Assembly: GCA_022822085.1 (NCBI GenBank)
Contig: JAJECK010000035.1
Coordinates: 46,194 to 110,193, forward strand
Direction: 5' to 3'
Origin: Candidatus Poribacteria bacterium
Lineage (GTDB): Bacteria > Poribacteria > WGA-4E > WGA-3G
Length of the DNA stretch: 64,000 bases
Shown: positions 1 to 8,884 of the stretch, in pieces
Layout: each line of letters opens with the position of its first letter
Position numbering within the stretch: position 1 is the first letter of the stretch
Position numbers and translations under genes: made by a program
The notes under the pieces: model-generated
Told to the model about the DNA's origin: nothing
Database searches by the model: none
Seen by the model: only the letters and a program-made list of their open reading frames with translations

Positions 1-418
1 TCAGATTTGTTTCACGAGTATCAATATCTATTGTATAGAGACCTATCAGATAGTTGTGGTAGAGAAGTTTTCTACCATCTGGAGAATACCGCAAGTCTGT
101 TGCTGCTCCAAACTCGTCCGTAATCTGCCGGGCATTCGATCCATTTGCATTCATGATGAAAATATCGGGTCGCGTGCTGATGTCATTCGGTGTTGTGTCC
201 CGTATAAACGCTATCTGTCTTCCGTTAGGCGACCATCTCGGTCTCCATTCGGAATATGGATTGTCGTTGATAGGTGTGATGTTTCTGCCATTGTCATCCA
301 TGACAAAGATTTGTGCTTTTCCGTTTTCCCACGTGCTGAATATGATTTTGGCGTTGGCTGTTGCTGCACATAGCAGTAGTATGAGACTGATAGTTAACGT
401 TGTTCGTAGTGTTTGCAT
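1..418 (-). CDS. Exported TolB-like beta-propeller protein, N-terminal part (runs off the window)
   Basis: The reading frame opens at an ATG at 418 on the minus strand and is still open at base 1, so only about 139 N-terminal residues are present. An AAGGAGA Shine-Dalgarno lies just upstream. The N-terminus (MQTLRTTLTISLILLLCAAT) is a signal peptide ending near ATANA. It is followed by repeats typical of the TolB/PD40 propeller family, for example QIFVMDDNGRNITPI, PRWSPNGRQIAFIRD, DIFIMNANGSNARQIT and LRYSPDGRKLLYHN. The protein is probably periplasmic or surface exposed. Its specific role cannot be told from the fragment, and there is no pal or tolA context to call it TolB itself. Confidence 0.85.
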   Translation of the reverse strand, partial: MQTLRTTLTISLILLLCAATANAKIIFSTWENGKAQIFVMDDNGRNITPINDNPYSEWRPRWSPNGRQIAFIRDTTPNDISTRPDIFIMNANGSNARQITDEFGAATDLRYSPDGRKLLYHNYLIGLYTIDIDTRETNL

Positions 419-872
419 GTGTCTTCTCCTTCGGTTTGTTCTGCTGGTTTATGAGCAATTTACGTGCCAATCGCAGTCTGCTGAATCGTGCTTTGTGCTG
501 CACGATTATGTGCATCGGTTGTTGCTGTTGCACGTATTGGTGCAGGGATTTCTGAATCGCAGAAGACGCGGAAAAGACATATCTTAATCCAATATCACAA
601 TCAAAGAACACAACAATAATCTCGGATTTTGCGGAGATTCTATCGTTGCAGTGGTTTCCACCGCGTCAACAATCTTTTTGGTATAAACCCTGACAAATTT
701 GGTGTATAATAGTTATATAGTGGAACCTAAAAATATGTGCACACTCCTGGTAGATGCGGTTTCCTAACCGCATCTATGAGACTGAATGAATACCAGTTCG
801 GTTAGGAAACCGAACCTACCGTAGTGTGTAAATAATTATGGTTTTTACTATCAATTAAAAAGGAACATCGTT
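419..872. other. Intergenic region between divergent genes
   Basis: No convincing gene is seen here. Reading frames in this gap overlap the divergent genes and lack protein-like character. A TATAAT-like hexamer occurs near 704 but without a good -35 box at normal spacing. The right part holds the palindromic element described at 712-850. Confidence 0.5.
712..850. repeat. Decayed inverted-repeat (MITE-like) element with two palindromes
   Basis: Two adjacent perfect hairpins are visible. The first is GATGCGGTT-TCCT-AACCGCATC and the second is GTTCGGTT-AGGA-AACCGAAC. They sit between imperfect inverted ends: TATAGTGGAACC with CACACT on the left, and AGTGTG with GGTTTTTACTATC on the right. The right flank resembles the right end of the element at 37262-37379, which also carries a GGTTTCCTAACC core, so the two appear to be one family. 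It lies directly upstream of the first protease gene. Confidence 0.6.
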
Positions 873-2354
873 ATGCAAGAAAATAAAGATATCACTTTGC
901 GACAATTCGCTGAAAATGCCCTTAAGAATTCTGTTGTCCGTTTGAATGTGAAAAGAGAAATACCACTTCTTTCATTACGACCTCAATATGATTTATCTAA
1001 TATTTATTCAGGGAGTGGAAGTGGCTTTTTTATAGATAAGCACGTGATTGTTACGAACTGCCATGTCATATTAGGAGCTACGTCCGTCTCGGGTTATCTC
1101 TCAAAGATGGAAAACACATTCCAGATTGAAAGTGTTAAGGCTTATGACTTGGACAATGATTTAATTGTTCTCAAGGTGACAAATGCTGGAACACCACTTA
1201 AACTTGGTGATAGTAACATGATCGATAAGAAAGATTCTGTTTGTGCAGCAAGTTATGCCAAAGGTGTACCCAATATCGTACACGGTACCATTGATGGAAT
1301 TGACCGAAATGATAATCAGATTCGAATGAAAATCCGGACTGCTGCCGGCAGCAGCGGATGTGCAATCATTAACAGAATAGGTGAAGTAATTGGGATTGAT
1401 ACGGCTGGAAATGACGCATATTCTTACGCTATTCCGTCAAACACATTAAAATCGTTATTAAGAAAAACTGGAAAAGAAATGTCTATCACAGTGTGGCACA
1501 AACTTCCACTCATACGCGCTTTTGCTGCAGCTGAAATAGGTGATGATTTGCTTGAAGACGAAGAATATAAAGAAGCAATTGCATATTTTGATACAGCAAT
1601 TGAACTCAAACCTGATAATGCGAAGGCATACAAAGGTCGGGCAGGCGCAAGGATGGAACTTACAAACTTTAGCAGGGGAATTGAAGATTATCTCAACTAC
1701 CGTAAACTCAATCCTAAATCAATCCGTAGGTCCGGTTTTTGGTCCTACTCAATCTGGAAGTTGATTGGGGTTTGGACTGTTGGGGGACATCTTCTCATCA
1801 AGTTATTAAGAACACTATTTAGTGAAAGTAGTTGGTTCAGATTACGAGGGATATTTAAATCTGCATTTGGGCAATCTGAAGCGAAGGATGGGAATCATGC
1901 GAAAGCAAAATTGCTATTGCAGGAATCAATAAGTGACTTTACTGAGGCAATATCTCTAAATCCCGATGAGGCAGGAATATATAACAGCCGCGGGTGGGCA
2001 AAGTATCTACTTGGACAAGTTGAAACTAAACAAGATAATGAAGCAGAAGCAAAGAGACTTTTTCATGAGGCAATATCGGATAGTGAGAATGCACTACAGT
2101 TCGACATGAAGAATCCAAAACATCGGTCTGCATACTATCATACACGTGCTGTTGCAAAGGCGGAGTTAGGGGCACATAACGATGCTATCAATGACTTAGA
2201 TTTATCTATAAAGCTAAATTCAGAGAAGGCACGTTACTTTTTCGACCGTGGACTTTCAAAAGCATCACTTGAACAGTGCAAGGACGCAGAAATAGATTTT
2301 ACGAAAGCGAGACAATTGCAGCCGGATATTGAGAAAAAGTATAAAGACGAATAG
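873..2354 (+). CDS. Trypsin-like serine protease with C-terminal TPR repeats (array member 1)
   Basis: 493 residues with no signal peptide, so probably cytoplasmic. The N-terminal 200 residues form a chymotrypsin-fold (HtrA-like) protease. The triad is visible as His64 in TNCHV, Asp96 in DNDLIVLKV and Ser161 in GSSGCAIIN. There is no PDZ domain. After residue 215 come TPR motifs (EYKEAIAYFDTAIELKPDNA, later EAISLNPDEAGIYNSRGWAK). They are interrupted around residues 285-335 by an aromatic, hydrophobic stretch (WKLIGVWTVGGHLLIKLL). AAGGA sits 8 nt before the ATG. It is the first of five same-strand paralogues separated by 11-39 nt, probably one operon. Closest to member 4, with which it shares TNCHV and GSSGC. 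The substrate is unknown. Confidence 0.9.
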   Translation: MQENKDITLRQFAENALKNSVVRLNVKREIPLLSLRPQYDLSNIYSGSGSGFFIDKHVIVTNCHVILGATSVSGYLSKMENTFQIESVKAYDLDNDLIVLKVTNAGTPLKLGDSNMIDKKDSVCAASYAKGVPNIVHGTIDGIDRNDNQIRMKIRTAAGSSGCAIINRIGEVIGIDTAGNDAYSYAIPSNTLKSLLRKTGKEMSITVWHKLPLIRAFAAAEIGDDLLEDEEYKEAIAYFDTAIELKPDNAKAYKGRAGARMELTNFSRGIEDYLNYRKLNPKSIRRSGFWSYSIWKLIGVWTVGGHLLIKLLRTLFSESSWFRLRGIFKSAFGQSEAKDGNHAKAKLLLQESISDFTEAISLNPDEAGIYNSRGWAKYLLGQVETKQDNEAEAKRLFHEAISDSENALQFDMKNPKHRSAYYHTRAVAKAELGAHNDAINDLDLSIKLNSEKARYFFDRGLSKASLEQCKDAEIDFTKARQLQPDIEKKYKDE

Positions 2355-2374
2355 ACAATAAAGAGGAAACACCT

Positions 2375-4357
2375 ATGGAAAAACAAAACGTTGAACATAT
2401 CTTAGGCACCGTTGTGTATTTAAAATTCGAGCCTGATAGTAAAAAATACACCGGTAGAGGTAGTGGGTTTTTCATTGAACCTGACAAAATTGTTACAAAC
2501 ATCCATGTTCTCTCTGACGGTACAATTGTCAATGTGAAGTGTCAAAAGACAGGAACAACATATACCGTTGAAGGTGTTATCACGTCCGATGACATAAACG
2601 ATCTTGCGGTCCTGAAGATCGCTGAAGCAGCGACACCATTCCCTCTTGGGGACAGCCGCAAAGTTCGCAAAGGGCACACCGTCTCTCTCGTATCTTTTCG
2701 AGAGGAAGATGGAAATCAAGTAGATGGTACTGTTGATATCATCCGAAATAGTGGGAAACACCATTGGATAGGATTCAATATCCCTAACGGAAGAGGGTAT
2801 AGTGGCAGTCCCGTGCTGAATGCTAAAGGTGAGGTCGTCTCTGTTCTCCAGGCTTCAGAAGAACAATCTCATGAAGATAGACCCACCAATTTCAGAGCTA
2901 TATCCTCAAGTCTTCTCGGCACACTTTTGGAAAATGCTAAAAGAGTGGAACCGCTTGATGTCTGGCAAAAACGAGATAGGATACGTGCCTATGAAAAATC
3001 ATATCAGGGTAGTCTCAGCAGTCAGCATAAGGATATTAAAGAGGCAATAGCATTTTATGATGATGCAATCAGACTCAATCCGGATCTGGCTGACACCTAC
3101 CACGGTAGAGCAGCAGCGATGAGGACGGTAGCAAGACCAGATGAAATGGTCAGCAATTCACTCACAGCACTCCGACTCAATAGAGAGCAATTTAATATGC
3201 TCCGTATTGGCATATTCCTTTCGTGGAAGTGGAACGTTAGCAAACTTGCAATCAAAAATCTTTTTAATAGATGTGTAAAGAAAATATTTGGTGAAGATGG
3301 TTGGTCCGAAATGCAATTTGAAGTGAAATTCCTTGTTGCCAATAAGAGAATTACAAAGGGATATACTTCTAATGCTCTGCAAGTGTATCAATTAGTTGTT
3401 ACTGATTTGACTGAAGTGCTCAACGATAAACCGAGTAAATCAAAACAGGAAACTTTGAATAAAGCACGCAAGTTGTATCAACAGGGAATAAACAATCTAA
3501 CTGAAATCATCAACAGCGATCCAAATAGTGCCGAATCGTATTATTACAGAGGACTTGCAGGAAATATCTTCGGTGAATTAGAAGATCAGCAACGTAGTCC
3601 AGATATAGCACAAAAACTATATCAGGGAGCAATAGATGACTTCACTCAAGCTATTGATTATAAATTACGTGGCTTGCGTGTGCATGATCTCCGTGGACAG
3701 ACAAAGTCTCTGATGGCAAAACTTGAAACAAAACAAGACAACACTGAAACTGCCCAGAAACTATACCAAGAGATCGTATCCGACAGTGACAACGCACTCG
3801 GATTGCAGGAGAAATGTAAGGTTTGTCGGTCAGCTATCCATTTCACACGCGGTGCTGCAGAAGCTGCCCTTGAGAACCATGACGCCGCTATTGAAGATTA
3901 CAATAACGCTTTAGAACTGAACCCCAAACATGTCCAAGCATACATCAATCGTGGACATGCGAAAAATGATCGTGGTGATACAAATGGTGCAATAGAGGAC
4001 TTTAGTAATGCCATCCAACTGAAGCCTGAAGAAGGCACAGCCTATTTTAGTAGGGGAGGTATAAAGTCAAAAATTGAGGATTATGAAGGGGCAATAGACG
4101 ATTACAATTTCGCCATAAAACATAACCCTGAACCTGCTAAACTTTATTATATCTATTATATTCGGGGAAATGCTAAGTTAAAACTTGATGATTTTGCAGG
4201 TGCTATTGACGATTATGATAATGCTATCCGACTGCATCCTAAATATGCTAATGCATACAACAATCGCGGTAAAGCAAAACAAGCACTCGGACAGCACGAA
4301 GATGCAGAAGCAGATTTCACAAAAGCAAAGGAATTAGACCCAGATATTGAAAATTAA
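2375..4357 (+). CDS. Trypsin-like serine protease with long TPR tail (array member 2)
   Basis: 660 residues, the longest of the five paralogues. The protease domain starts almost at residue 1, with His44 (TNIHV), Asp76 (DINDLAVLKI) and Ser143 (GYSGSPVLN) all intact. The tail carries about eight TPR units. The last four are very regular (AIEDYNNALELNPKHVQAY, AIDDYDNAIRLHPKYANAY), indicating a long superhelical binding surface. A hydrophobic/aromatic insert near residues 275-310 (IGIFLSWKWNVSKLAIKNLF) parallels those of members 1 and 4. No signal peptide. GAGG lies 8 nt before the ATG, and the gene starts 20 nt after the previous stop. TPRs would recruit protein partners or substrates to the protease; that is inference from the fold. 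Confidence 0.9.
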   Translation: MEKQNVEHILGTVVYLKFEPDSKKYTGRGSGFFIEPDKIVTNIHVLSDGTIVNVKCQKTGTTYTVEGVITSDDINDLAVLKIAEAATPFPLGDSRKVRKGHTVSLVSFREEDGNQVDGTVDIIRNSGKHHWIGFNIPNGRGYSGSPVLNAKGEVVSVLQASEEQSHEDRPTNFRAISSSLLGTLLENAKRVEPLDVWQKRDRIRAYEKSYQGSLSSQHKDIKEAIAFYDDAIRLNPDLADTYHGRAAAMRTVARPDEMVSNSLTALRLNREQFNMLRIGIFLSWKWNVSKLAIKNLFNRCVKKIFGEDGWSEMQFEVKFLVANKRITKGYTSNALQVYQLVVTDLTEVLNDKPSKSKQETLNKARKLYQQGINNLTEIINSDPNSAESYYYRGLAGNIFGELEDQQRSPDIAQKLYQGAIDDFTQAIDYKLRGLRVHDLRGQTKSLMAKLETKQDNTETAQKLYQEIVSDSDNALGLQEKCKVCRSAIHFTRGAAEAALENHDAAIEDYNNALELNPKHVQAYINRGHAKNDRGDTNGAIEDFSNAIQLKPEEGTAYFSRGGIKSKIEDYEGAIDDYNFAIKHNPEPAKLYYIYYIRGNAKLKLDDFAGAIDDYDNAIRLHPKYANAYNNRGKAKQALGQHEDAEADFTKAKELDPDIEN

Positions 4358-4396
4358 ACAAATACAAGCTCATTCAAACATATAGGGCCCATCACT

Positions 4397-5935
4397 ATGG
4401 AACAAGAAAAAGACAATACACCTCAACATATTGATGAAAATAATAGAAACGCTTTGGTTTATATTGAAATAATGCCAAATAATATATTAGTTCTCCCTTG
4501 GCGTATAAAGAAGTTTTTTACGAGAAGTCAAAGTGTTACAAACGTAAGTATGCACAATACTTTTACGAGCATGCATAAGGATGCGAAAAAAGATGCACAG
4601 AAAATTGGTGTCGCAGGCACCGGTTTTTTTGTTGCGCCAGACCTATTGGTGACCAATATTCATGTTGTCGCAAATGCGGAAACTATCGCCGCAAAACATC
4701 TGACATTCAAGAAAACACCTATGTACCACCCAGACCATAAAGATATCCCTTATGGATACAAAAGGGAAGTTAGCAAAAAACCTGTCTTATATTCTATCAA
4801 TGGTGTTGCTGCGTTCGATGCACAGAATGACTTGGTTGTGCTAAAAGTTAATGAGAAATGTGCTACCCATCTCCCTCTTAGCAATAGTGAAAATGTCAAC
4901 AAAGAAGACAAAGTGTTTACCCTAACTTATGCAAATGCTGAGTACAAATGCATTGAAGGCACTTTATCTGGTAGGAACGAGAGGAGATGGTTTGAGATTG
5001 TAACGCAGTATACACCAGGAAATAGTGGGAGTCCTGTGCTCAACACGAATGGAGAAGTCATCGGCATAGCATGTCTGATGGCTCAGACACAGCATGAGAG
5101 TACCCTCAATCCTCTTATATTGGGAAGTGCTATTCCATCTAATTATCTTGAAAATCTCCTTGAAGAAGCGGAAGAAATAGAGTCTTTTGCCACATGGCAA
5201 AAACGTCCAACTATCCATGCCTATGCTTTGTTGAGTCAGGCACAAAGGAAACAGGCACAAGGGAAATACAAATCCGTAATTGCAAAATATAACCGAATTC
5301 TCAAACTCAACCCCCATATTACTGTTGGTTATAGTAACCGAGGTGCTGCAAAAACCGCACTTGGCAACTATATCAAAGCGATTGAAGATTATGATGAAGT
5401 TATTCAACAATATCCGGATTATTCGAATGCATACTACAATCGTGGGAGAGCAAAAGGTCTACTTGGTGAGAAATATGTTAAACAAGGAAAACTTGCGGAA
5501 GCACGACAATACTATCTAATGGCGATTGACGACTATGCCGAAGTAATTAATCAGGATCCAAAACGCAGTATAGCTTACAATAATCGTGGGTGGACGAAGT
5601 ATCTTCTTGGGCAAGTTGAAACGAAAGAAGGAAACCAGACAGAAGCACAAAGACTATATCAAGAAGCAATAACCGATGCTGATGAGGCATTAAGGTTCCA
5701 ACCTGAGGGAGACTTATATCGGTCATCATTCTATCACACTCGCGGTGCTGCAAAAGCTGCCCTTGACAATCATCACGAAGCGATTGAGGACTTTGATGAA
5801 TCCATTAACCTAAATCCCGACAAAGCGTTGTTATATCAGGACCGTGGACTATCCAAAAAAGCAATCGGGCTGCGAACAGAAGCGGATGCAGACTTCGCCA
5901 AAGCAAAAGAATTAGACCCGAAGATTGACAAATAA
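4397..5935 (+). CDS. Trypsin-like serine protease with TPR repeats (array member 3)
   Basis: 512 residues. A 70-residue N-terminal extension rich in Lys and His precedes the protease core. Triad: His89 (TNIHVV), Asp145 (DAQNDLVVLKV), Ser210 (GNSGSPVLN). A loop of about 40 residues (around 100-135, HPDHKDIPYGYKREVSKKP) is inserted between the His and Asp strands; member 5 has a similar insertion. TPR units follow from about residue 275 (KYNRILKLNPHITVGYSNRG, AIEDYDEVIQQYPDYSNAY). Unlike members 1, 2 and 4 it lacks the hydrophobic segment between TPRs. Its Shine-Dalgarno is weak (only GGG well upstream), which fits translation coupled to the preceding gene. Confidence 0.9.
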   Translation: MEQEKDNTPQHIDENNRNALVYIEIMPNNILVLPWRIKKFFTRSQSVTNVSMHNTFTSMHKDAKKDAQKIGVAGTGFFVAPDLLVTNIHVVANAETIAAKHLTFKKTPMYHPDHKDIPYGYKREVSKKPVLYSINGVAAFDAQNDLVVLKVNEKCATHLPLSNSENVNKEDKVFTLTYANAEYKCIEGTLSGRNERRWFEIVTQYTPGNSGSPVLNTNGEVIGIACLMAQTQHESTLNPLILGSAIPSNYLENLLEEAEEIESFATWQKRPTIHAYALLSQAQRKQAQGKYKSVIAKYNRILKLNPHITVGYSNRGAAKTALGNYIKAIEDYDEVIQQYPDYSNAYYNRGRAKGLLGEKYVKQGKLAEARQYYLMAIDDYAEVINQDPKRSIAYNNRGWTKYLLGQVETKEGNQTEAQRLYQEAITDADEALRFQPEGDLYRSSFYHTRGAAKAALDNHHEAIEDFDESINLNPDKALLYQDRGLSKKAIGLRTEADADFAKAKELDPKIDK

Positions 5936-5946
5936 TTTTACTCCTA

Positions 5947-7485
5947 ATGGCACAAGCAAGAGATAAAACACTACAACACATTGCGGAAAAAGCTCTATCT
6001 GAATCAGTCGTTCGCTTGGAACTGTGGTGCCCCGATACATATCACGAATATGTCATCTCTTTTGATGTGGATAATCCTACACAATATCCTGGTGTAGAAT
6101 CAGTTGACCAACCATCCAATAAGATTAAAACTATAATAAAGCAACTCATGAAACATGCAAGTGGTTTTTTCGTTGATAAGGACACGATTGTCACCAATTG
6201 TCATGTTGCACAAGGGGTAGACTCCATCGAAGCGGAACTTGTAGATAAGCAAGAAAAATTTGATATAGAAAGTGTTGAAGCTTATGACGTTGAAAATGAC
6301 CTGATTCTCCTAAAAGTCAACGGTGAAGGCGTTCCACTAACTATTGGTGATAGCACAGAAATTATGAGTGAAGACGTTATCTGTGCAGCTGGTTATCCTA
6401 ACGGAAATGCAGAAATCATTCACGGTGCAATTGATGGTATCAGTTCAAGCAATCAACGTATCCGTATGCGAATTGGCACTACTGGTGGCAGTAGTGGGTG
6501 TCCTATTTTCAATAGTAACGGTGATACAATAGGCGTTGATGCGTCCGGTAATGATGCATATAGTTTTGCTATTCCAGCTAACGCCTTAAAAGCATTAATC
6601 AACAAGGATAGAGAATCACTCCCATTAAAGGAATGGCAGAAATTACCCAATATACGTGCATTTACCGAAAAGAAGGAAGGGGATAAATTGCAGAAAGAAG
6701 GTGACTACAAAAAGGCAATCGCGCATTATGATACTGCAATTCAACTCAAACCAGATATGGTAACAGCGTACGAGGGAAGAGCAGATGCCAAGATGGAACT
6801 TGGGGCACTCGGCGGATCAATGGAAGATATTCTCACGATAGCGCGTCTCAAGCCAGTTCAGTTTCGTTTTTCCAATTTCAAAAACTATTTTTCATGGAAA
6901 TTTAGCTGGATTAAGTGTATATGTATACATCTTTTCATCAAGCTTTTAGCTTTCATCTTTGGCAAAAGTGGTTGGTTTAGATTTAAAGCACATGTAAAGA
7001 TTGGAAGAGCAAGAACTGAAATGAAAAAAGGAAACAAAACTAAAGCAAAACTGATTTATCAAGAGGCTATATATGACTTTACTGTGGCTATTCATCTAAA
7101 ACCCAAGGTTGCTGGAATCTATAATTGTCGTGGATGGACGAAATATCTATTAGGACAACATGAAACTGAGGAAGATGACGAAGAGAAAGCACAGCAATTG
7201 TATCAAGAAGCAATTTCTGACGCAGACAAGGCTTTACAGTTACATTCTAAAAATTCCAAATCTAAGGCTGCGTACTATCACACCCGCGGCACTGCAAAAG
7301 CTGCACTCAATGATCATCACGCAGCGATTACAGATTTCAATGAATGCATCCGTATAAGACCTAAGAAAGCACTATACTATGACGACCGTGGACTATCAAA
7401 GAAAGCAATTGGACAGCAGGAAGATGCCGAAGCAGATTTTGCGAAGGTAGAGGAAATAGATCCAGATTTTGAAAGGACACCTTAA
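5947..7485 (+). CDS. Trypsin-like serine protease with TPR repeats (array member 4)
   Basis: 512 residues, sister of member 1. Triad: His86 (TNCHV), Asp118 (DVENDLILLKV), Ser183 (GGSSGCPIF). The N-terminal segment (KTLQHIAEKALSESVVRLEL) matches member 1 closely. Between TPR units, around residues 305-340, is a strongly hydrophobic aromatic segment (FSWIKCICIHLFIKLLAFIF) followed by FGKSGWFRFKA. The same hydrophobic-then-FG..(S/G)W pattern occurs in members 1 and 2 and could dip into a membrane. The ATG is 11 nt after the previous stop and no Shine-Dalgarno is visible, so reinitiation after member 3 is likely. The function of the array is unknown. Confidence 0.9.
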   Translation: MAQARDKTLQHIAEKALSESVVRLELWCPDTYHEYVISFDVDNPTQYPGVESVDQPSNKIKTIIKQLMKHASGFFVDKDTIVTNCHVAQGVDSIEAELVDKQEKFDIESVEAYDVENDLILLKVNGEGVPLTIGDSTEIMSEDVICAAGYPNGNAEIIHGAIDGISSSNQRIRMRIGTTGGSSGCPIFNSNGDTIGVDASGNDAYSFAIPANALKALINKDRESLPLKEWQKLPNIRAFTEKKEGDKLQKEGDYKKAIAHYDTAIQLKPDMVTAYEGRADAKMELGALGGSMEDILTIARLKPVQFRFSNFKNYFSWKFSWIKCICIHLFIKLLAFIFGKSGWFRFKAHVKIGRARTEMKKGNKTKAKLIYQEAIYDFTVAIHLKPKVAGIYNCRGWTKYLLGQHETEEDDEEKAQQLYQEAISDADKALQLHSKNSKSKAAYYHTRGTAKAALNDHHAAITDFNECIRIRPKKALYYDDRGLSKKAIGQQEDAEADFAKVEEIDPDFERTP

Positions 7486-7521
7486 ACATTAACGTATAGG
7501 AAATAGACAGGGAACTCTGTG

Positions 7522-8733
7522 ATGGAACATGAAAGAGATTACCAATTTCAACATATTGCTGCAAGCTGCAAAGAATCTACTGTTTGCTTGAAAACGACAT
7601 TTATCGGGTTGACAGCTCAAACCGGAAGTGCCTTTTTTGTAGAACCAGACAAAATAGTAACGAATATTCATGTTATTGGAGGAGTACCTATTTTTAATGT
7701 CAAAGTGATCACCGCAAAGCAGTTTGAAAACAAAAGAATTCCTATACACCACCGTATTTCTGATACAGTAAAAAATGGCATTCTTCGGCTGTTCCAACAT
7801 TTCTTTACACACTTAGGATCGGAGAAAAATGAAAAGCCGAATCAATCTCAAAATCGAGAAGAAAAGATAGTATACGCGATTGAAGGTGTTACAGCGTTTG
7901 ATGATAAAAACGATCTTGTTCTCCTCAAGATTACAAAAGCAGGTGTACCACTTCCGATTGGAAACTGCAATGATATTCAAAGTGGAGAACAAGTTTATAT
8001 TGTCGGTTATGTTGACACACAATATAAATGTATAAAAGGAAATATTGTTAATGGGAACAATAGTGACAAACAACTTATGATAAAAGTGAAGAAACCTGAG
8101 AAGGACGTTGCCGGACACAGCGGCGGACCTGTGTTAAACAGCAAAGGTGAAGTTATTGGAGTTGTTGCCTCTGCTTTAGGATCAGGATCAAATAAGAGGG
8201 ATGCAAGTGGTCATATCTTCGTTCATGCCCTTCCTGTAAATGTACTCCAAGAAATGATGGAGAACTCAGGGCAAGTTGAGCCTTTGGAGAAATGGCGTAA
8301 ACATCCACAGATAAGTGCATACAACAAAGCAGATTTGGGGAACATGAAATTAGCAGCCGGAAAATACAAACAGGCGATAGAATACTATACTGCTGCACTT
8401 CAACGGAATCCCAACTTTGCGTTTGTCTATTTTAAACGGGGTTATGCAAAGGACGAACTTGGTGATGTTAAAGGTGCTATAGAAGATTATGACAATGCTA
8501 TAAGACTAAACCCTGACAATGCTGGTATATATAATAATCGTGGATATTCAAAGAACAAGTTGGGTGCCTATGAAAGTGCGATAGAAGATTATGACAATGC
8601 TATTCGGCTTAACCCTGAAGATGTGGATTTTTACAATAATCGTGGACGTGCAAAAAAAGCACTTGGGAAGCATAAAGATGCGGAAGAAGATTTCGATAAA
8701 GCAAAGGAATTAAATTCAAAATCTAAAAAGTAA
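7522..8733 (+). CDS. Trypsin-like serine protease with TPR repeats (array member 5)
   Basis: 403 residues from the ATG at 7522. A GTG three bases upstream (7519) is in frame, but the ATG gives an N-terminus (MEHERDYQFQHIA) like those of members 3 and 4, with AGGGA about 8 nt upstream. Triad: His50 (TNIHV), Asp131 (DDKNDLVLLKI), Ser200 (AGHSGGPVLN). A charged/amphipathic loop of about 45 residues (70-115, including GILRLFQHFFTHL) separates His and Asp. The tail has three or four canonical TPRs (GAIEDYDNAIRLNPDNAGIY twice with small changes), so it is the shortest tail of the array. No signal peptide. Last gene of the presumed operon. Confidence 0.9.
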   Translation: MEHERDYQFQHIAASCKESTVCLKTTFIGLTAQTGSAFFVEPDKIVTNIHVIGGVPIFNVKVITAKQFENKRIPIHHRISDTVKNGILRLFQHFFTHLGSEKNEKPNQSQNREEKIVYAIEGVTAFDDKNDLVLLKITKAGVPLPIGNCNDIQSGEQVYIVGYVDTQYKCIKGNIVNGNNSDKQLMIKVKKPEKDVAGHSGGPVLNSKGEVIGVVASALGSGSNKRDASGHIFVHALPVNVLQEMMENSGQVEPLEKWRKHPQISAYNKADLGNMKLAAGKYKQAIEYYTAALQRNPNFAFVYFKRGYAKDELGDVKGAIEDYDNAIRLNPDNAGIYNNRGYSKNKLGAYESAIEDYDNAIRLNPEDVDFYNNRGRAKKALGKHKDAEEDFDKAKELNSKSKK

Positions 8734-8735
8734 CG

Positions 8736-8865
8736 TAGTGCTTCGTCAACATATTATTGTTCGCGATTCGGAGATCGCTCCTACCGATGGACTGCTTAGG
8801 GTAGGAGGGAACTCCGATTCCCGACTACTTTCAAGACCCATCAATTAACGCTTGACGAAGCAGTA
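8736..8865. repeat. 130-bp palindromic MITE-like element, possible bidirectional terminator
   Basis: The ends are inverted copies, TAGTGCTTCGTCAA at 8736 and TTGACGAAGCAGTA ending at 8865 (one mismatch in 14). Inside, CGGAG-ATCG-CTCCTACC pairs with GGTAGGAG-GGAA-CTCCG to form a long hairpin. It lies between convergent genes (the last protease and the TonB receptor), where such a structure could stop transcription from both sides. Confidence 0.65.
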
Positions 8866-8884
8866 GGCATCCTTTCTTCAATAT

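Noticed and set aside
153..611. Open frames on both strands near the left edge
   Set aside because: They lie out of frame with the clear signal peptide and TolB-like repeats encoded on the minus strand from 418.
873..8733. Classification as DegP/HtrA periplasmic proteases
   Set aside because: No signal peptides and no PDZ domains; TPR tails instead.
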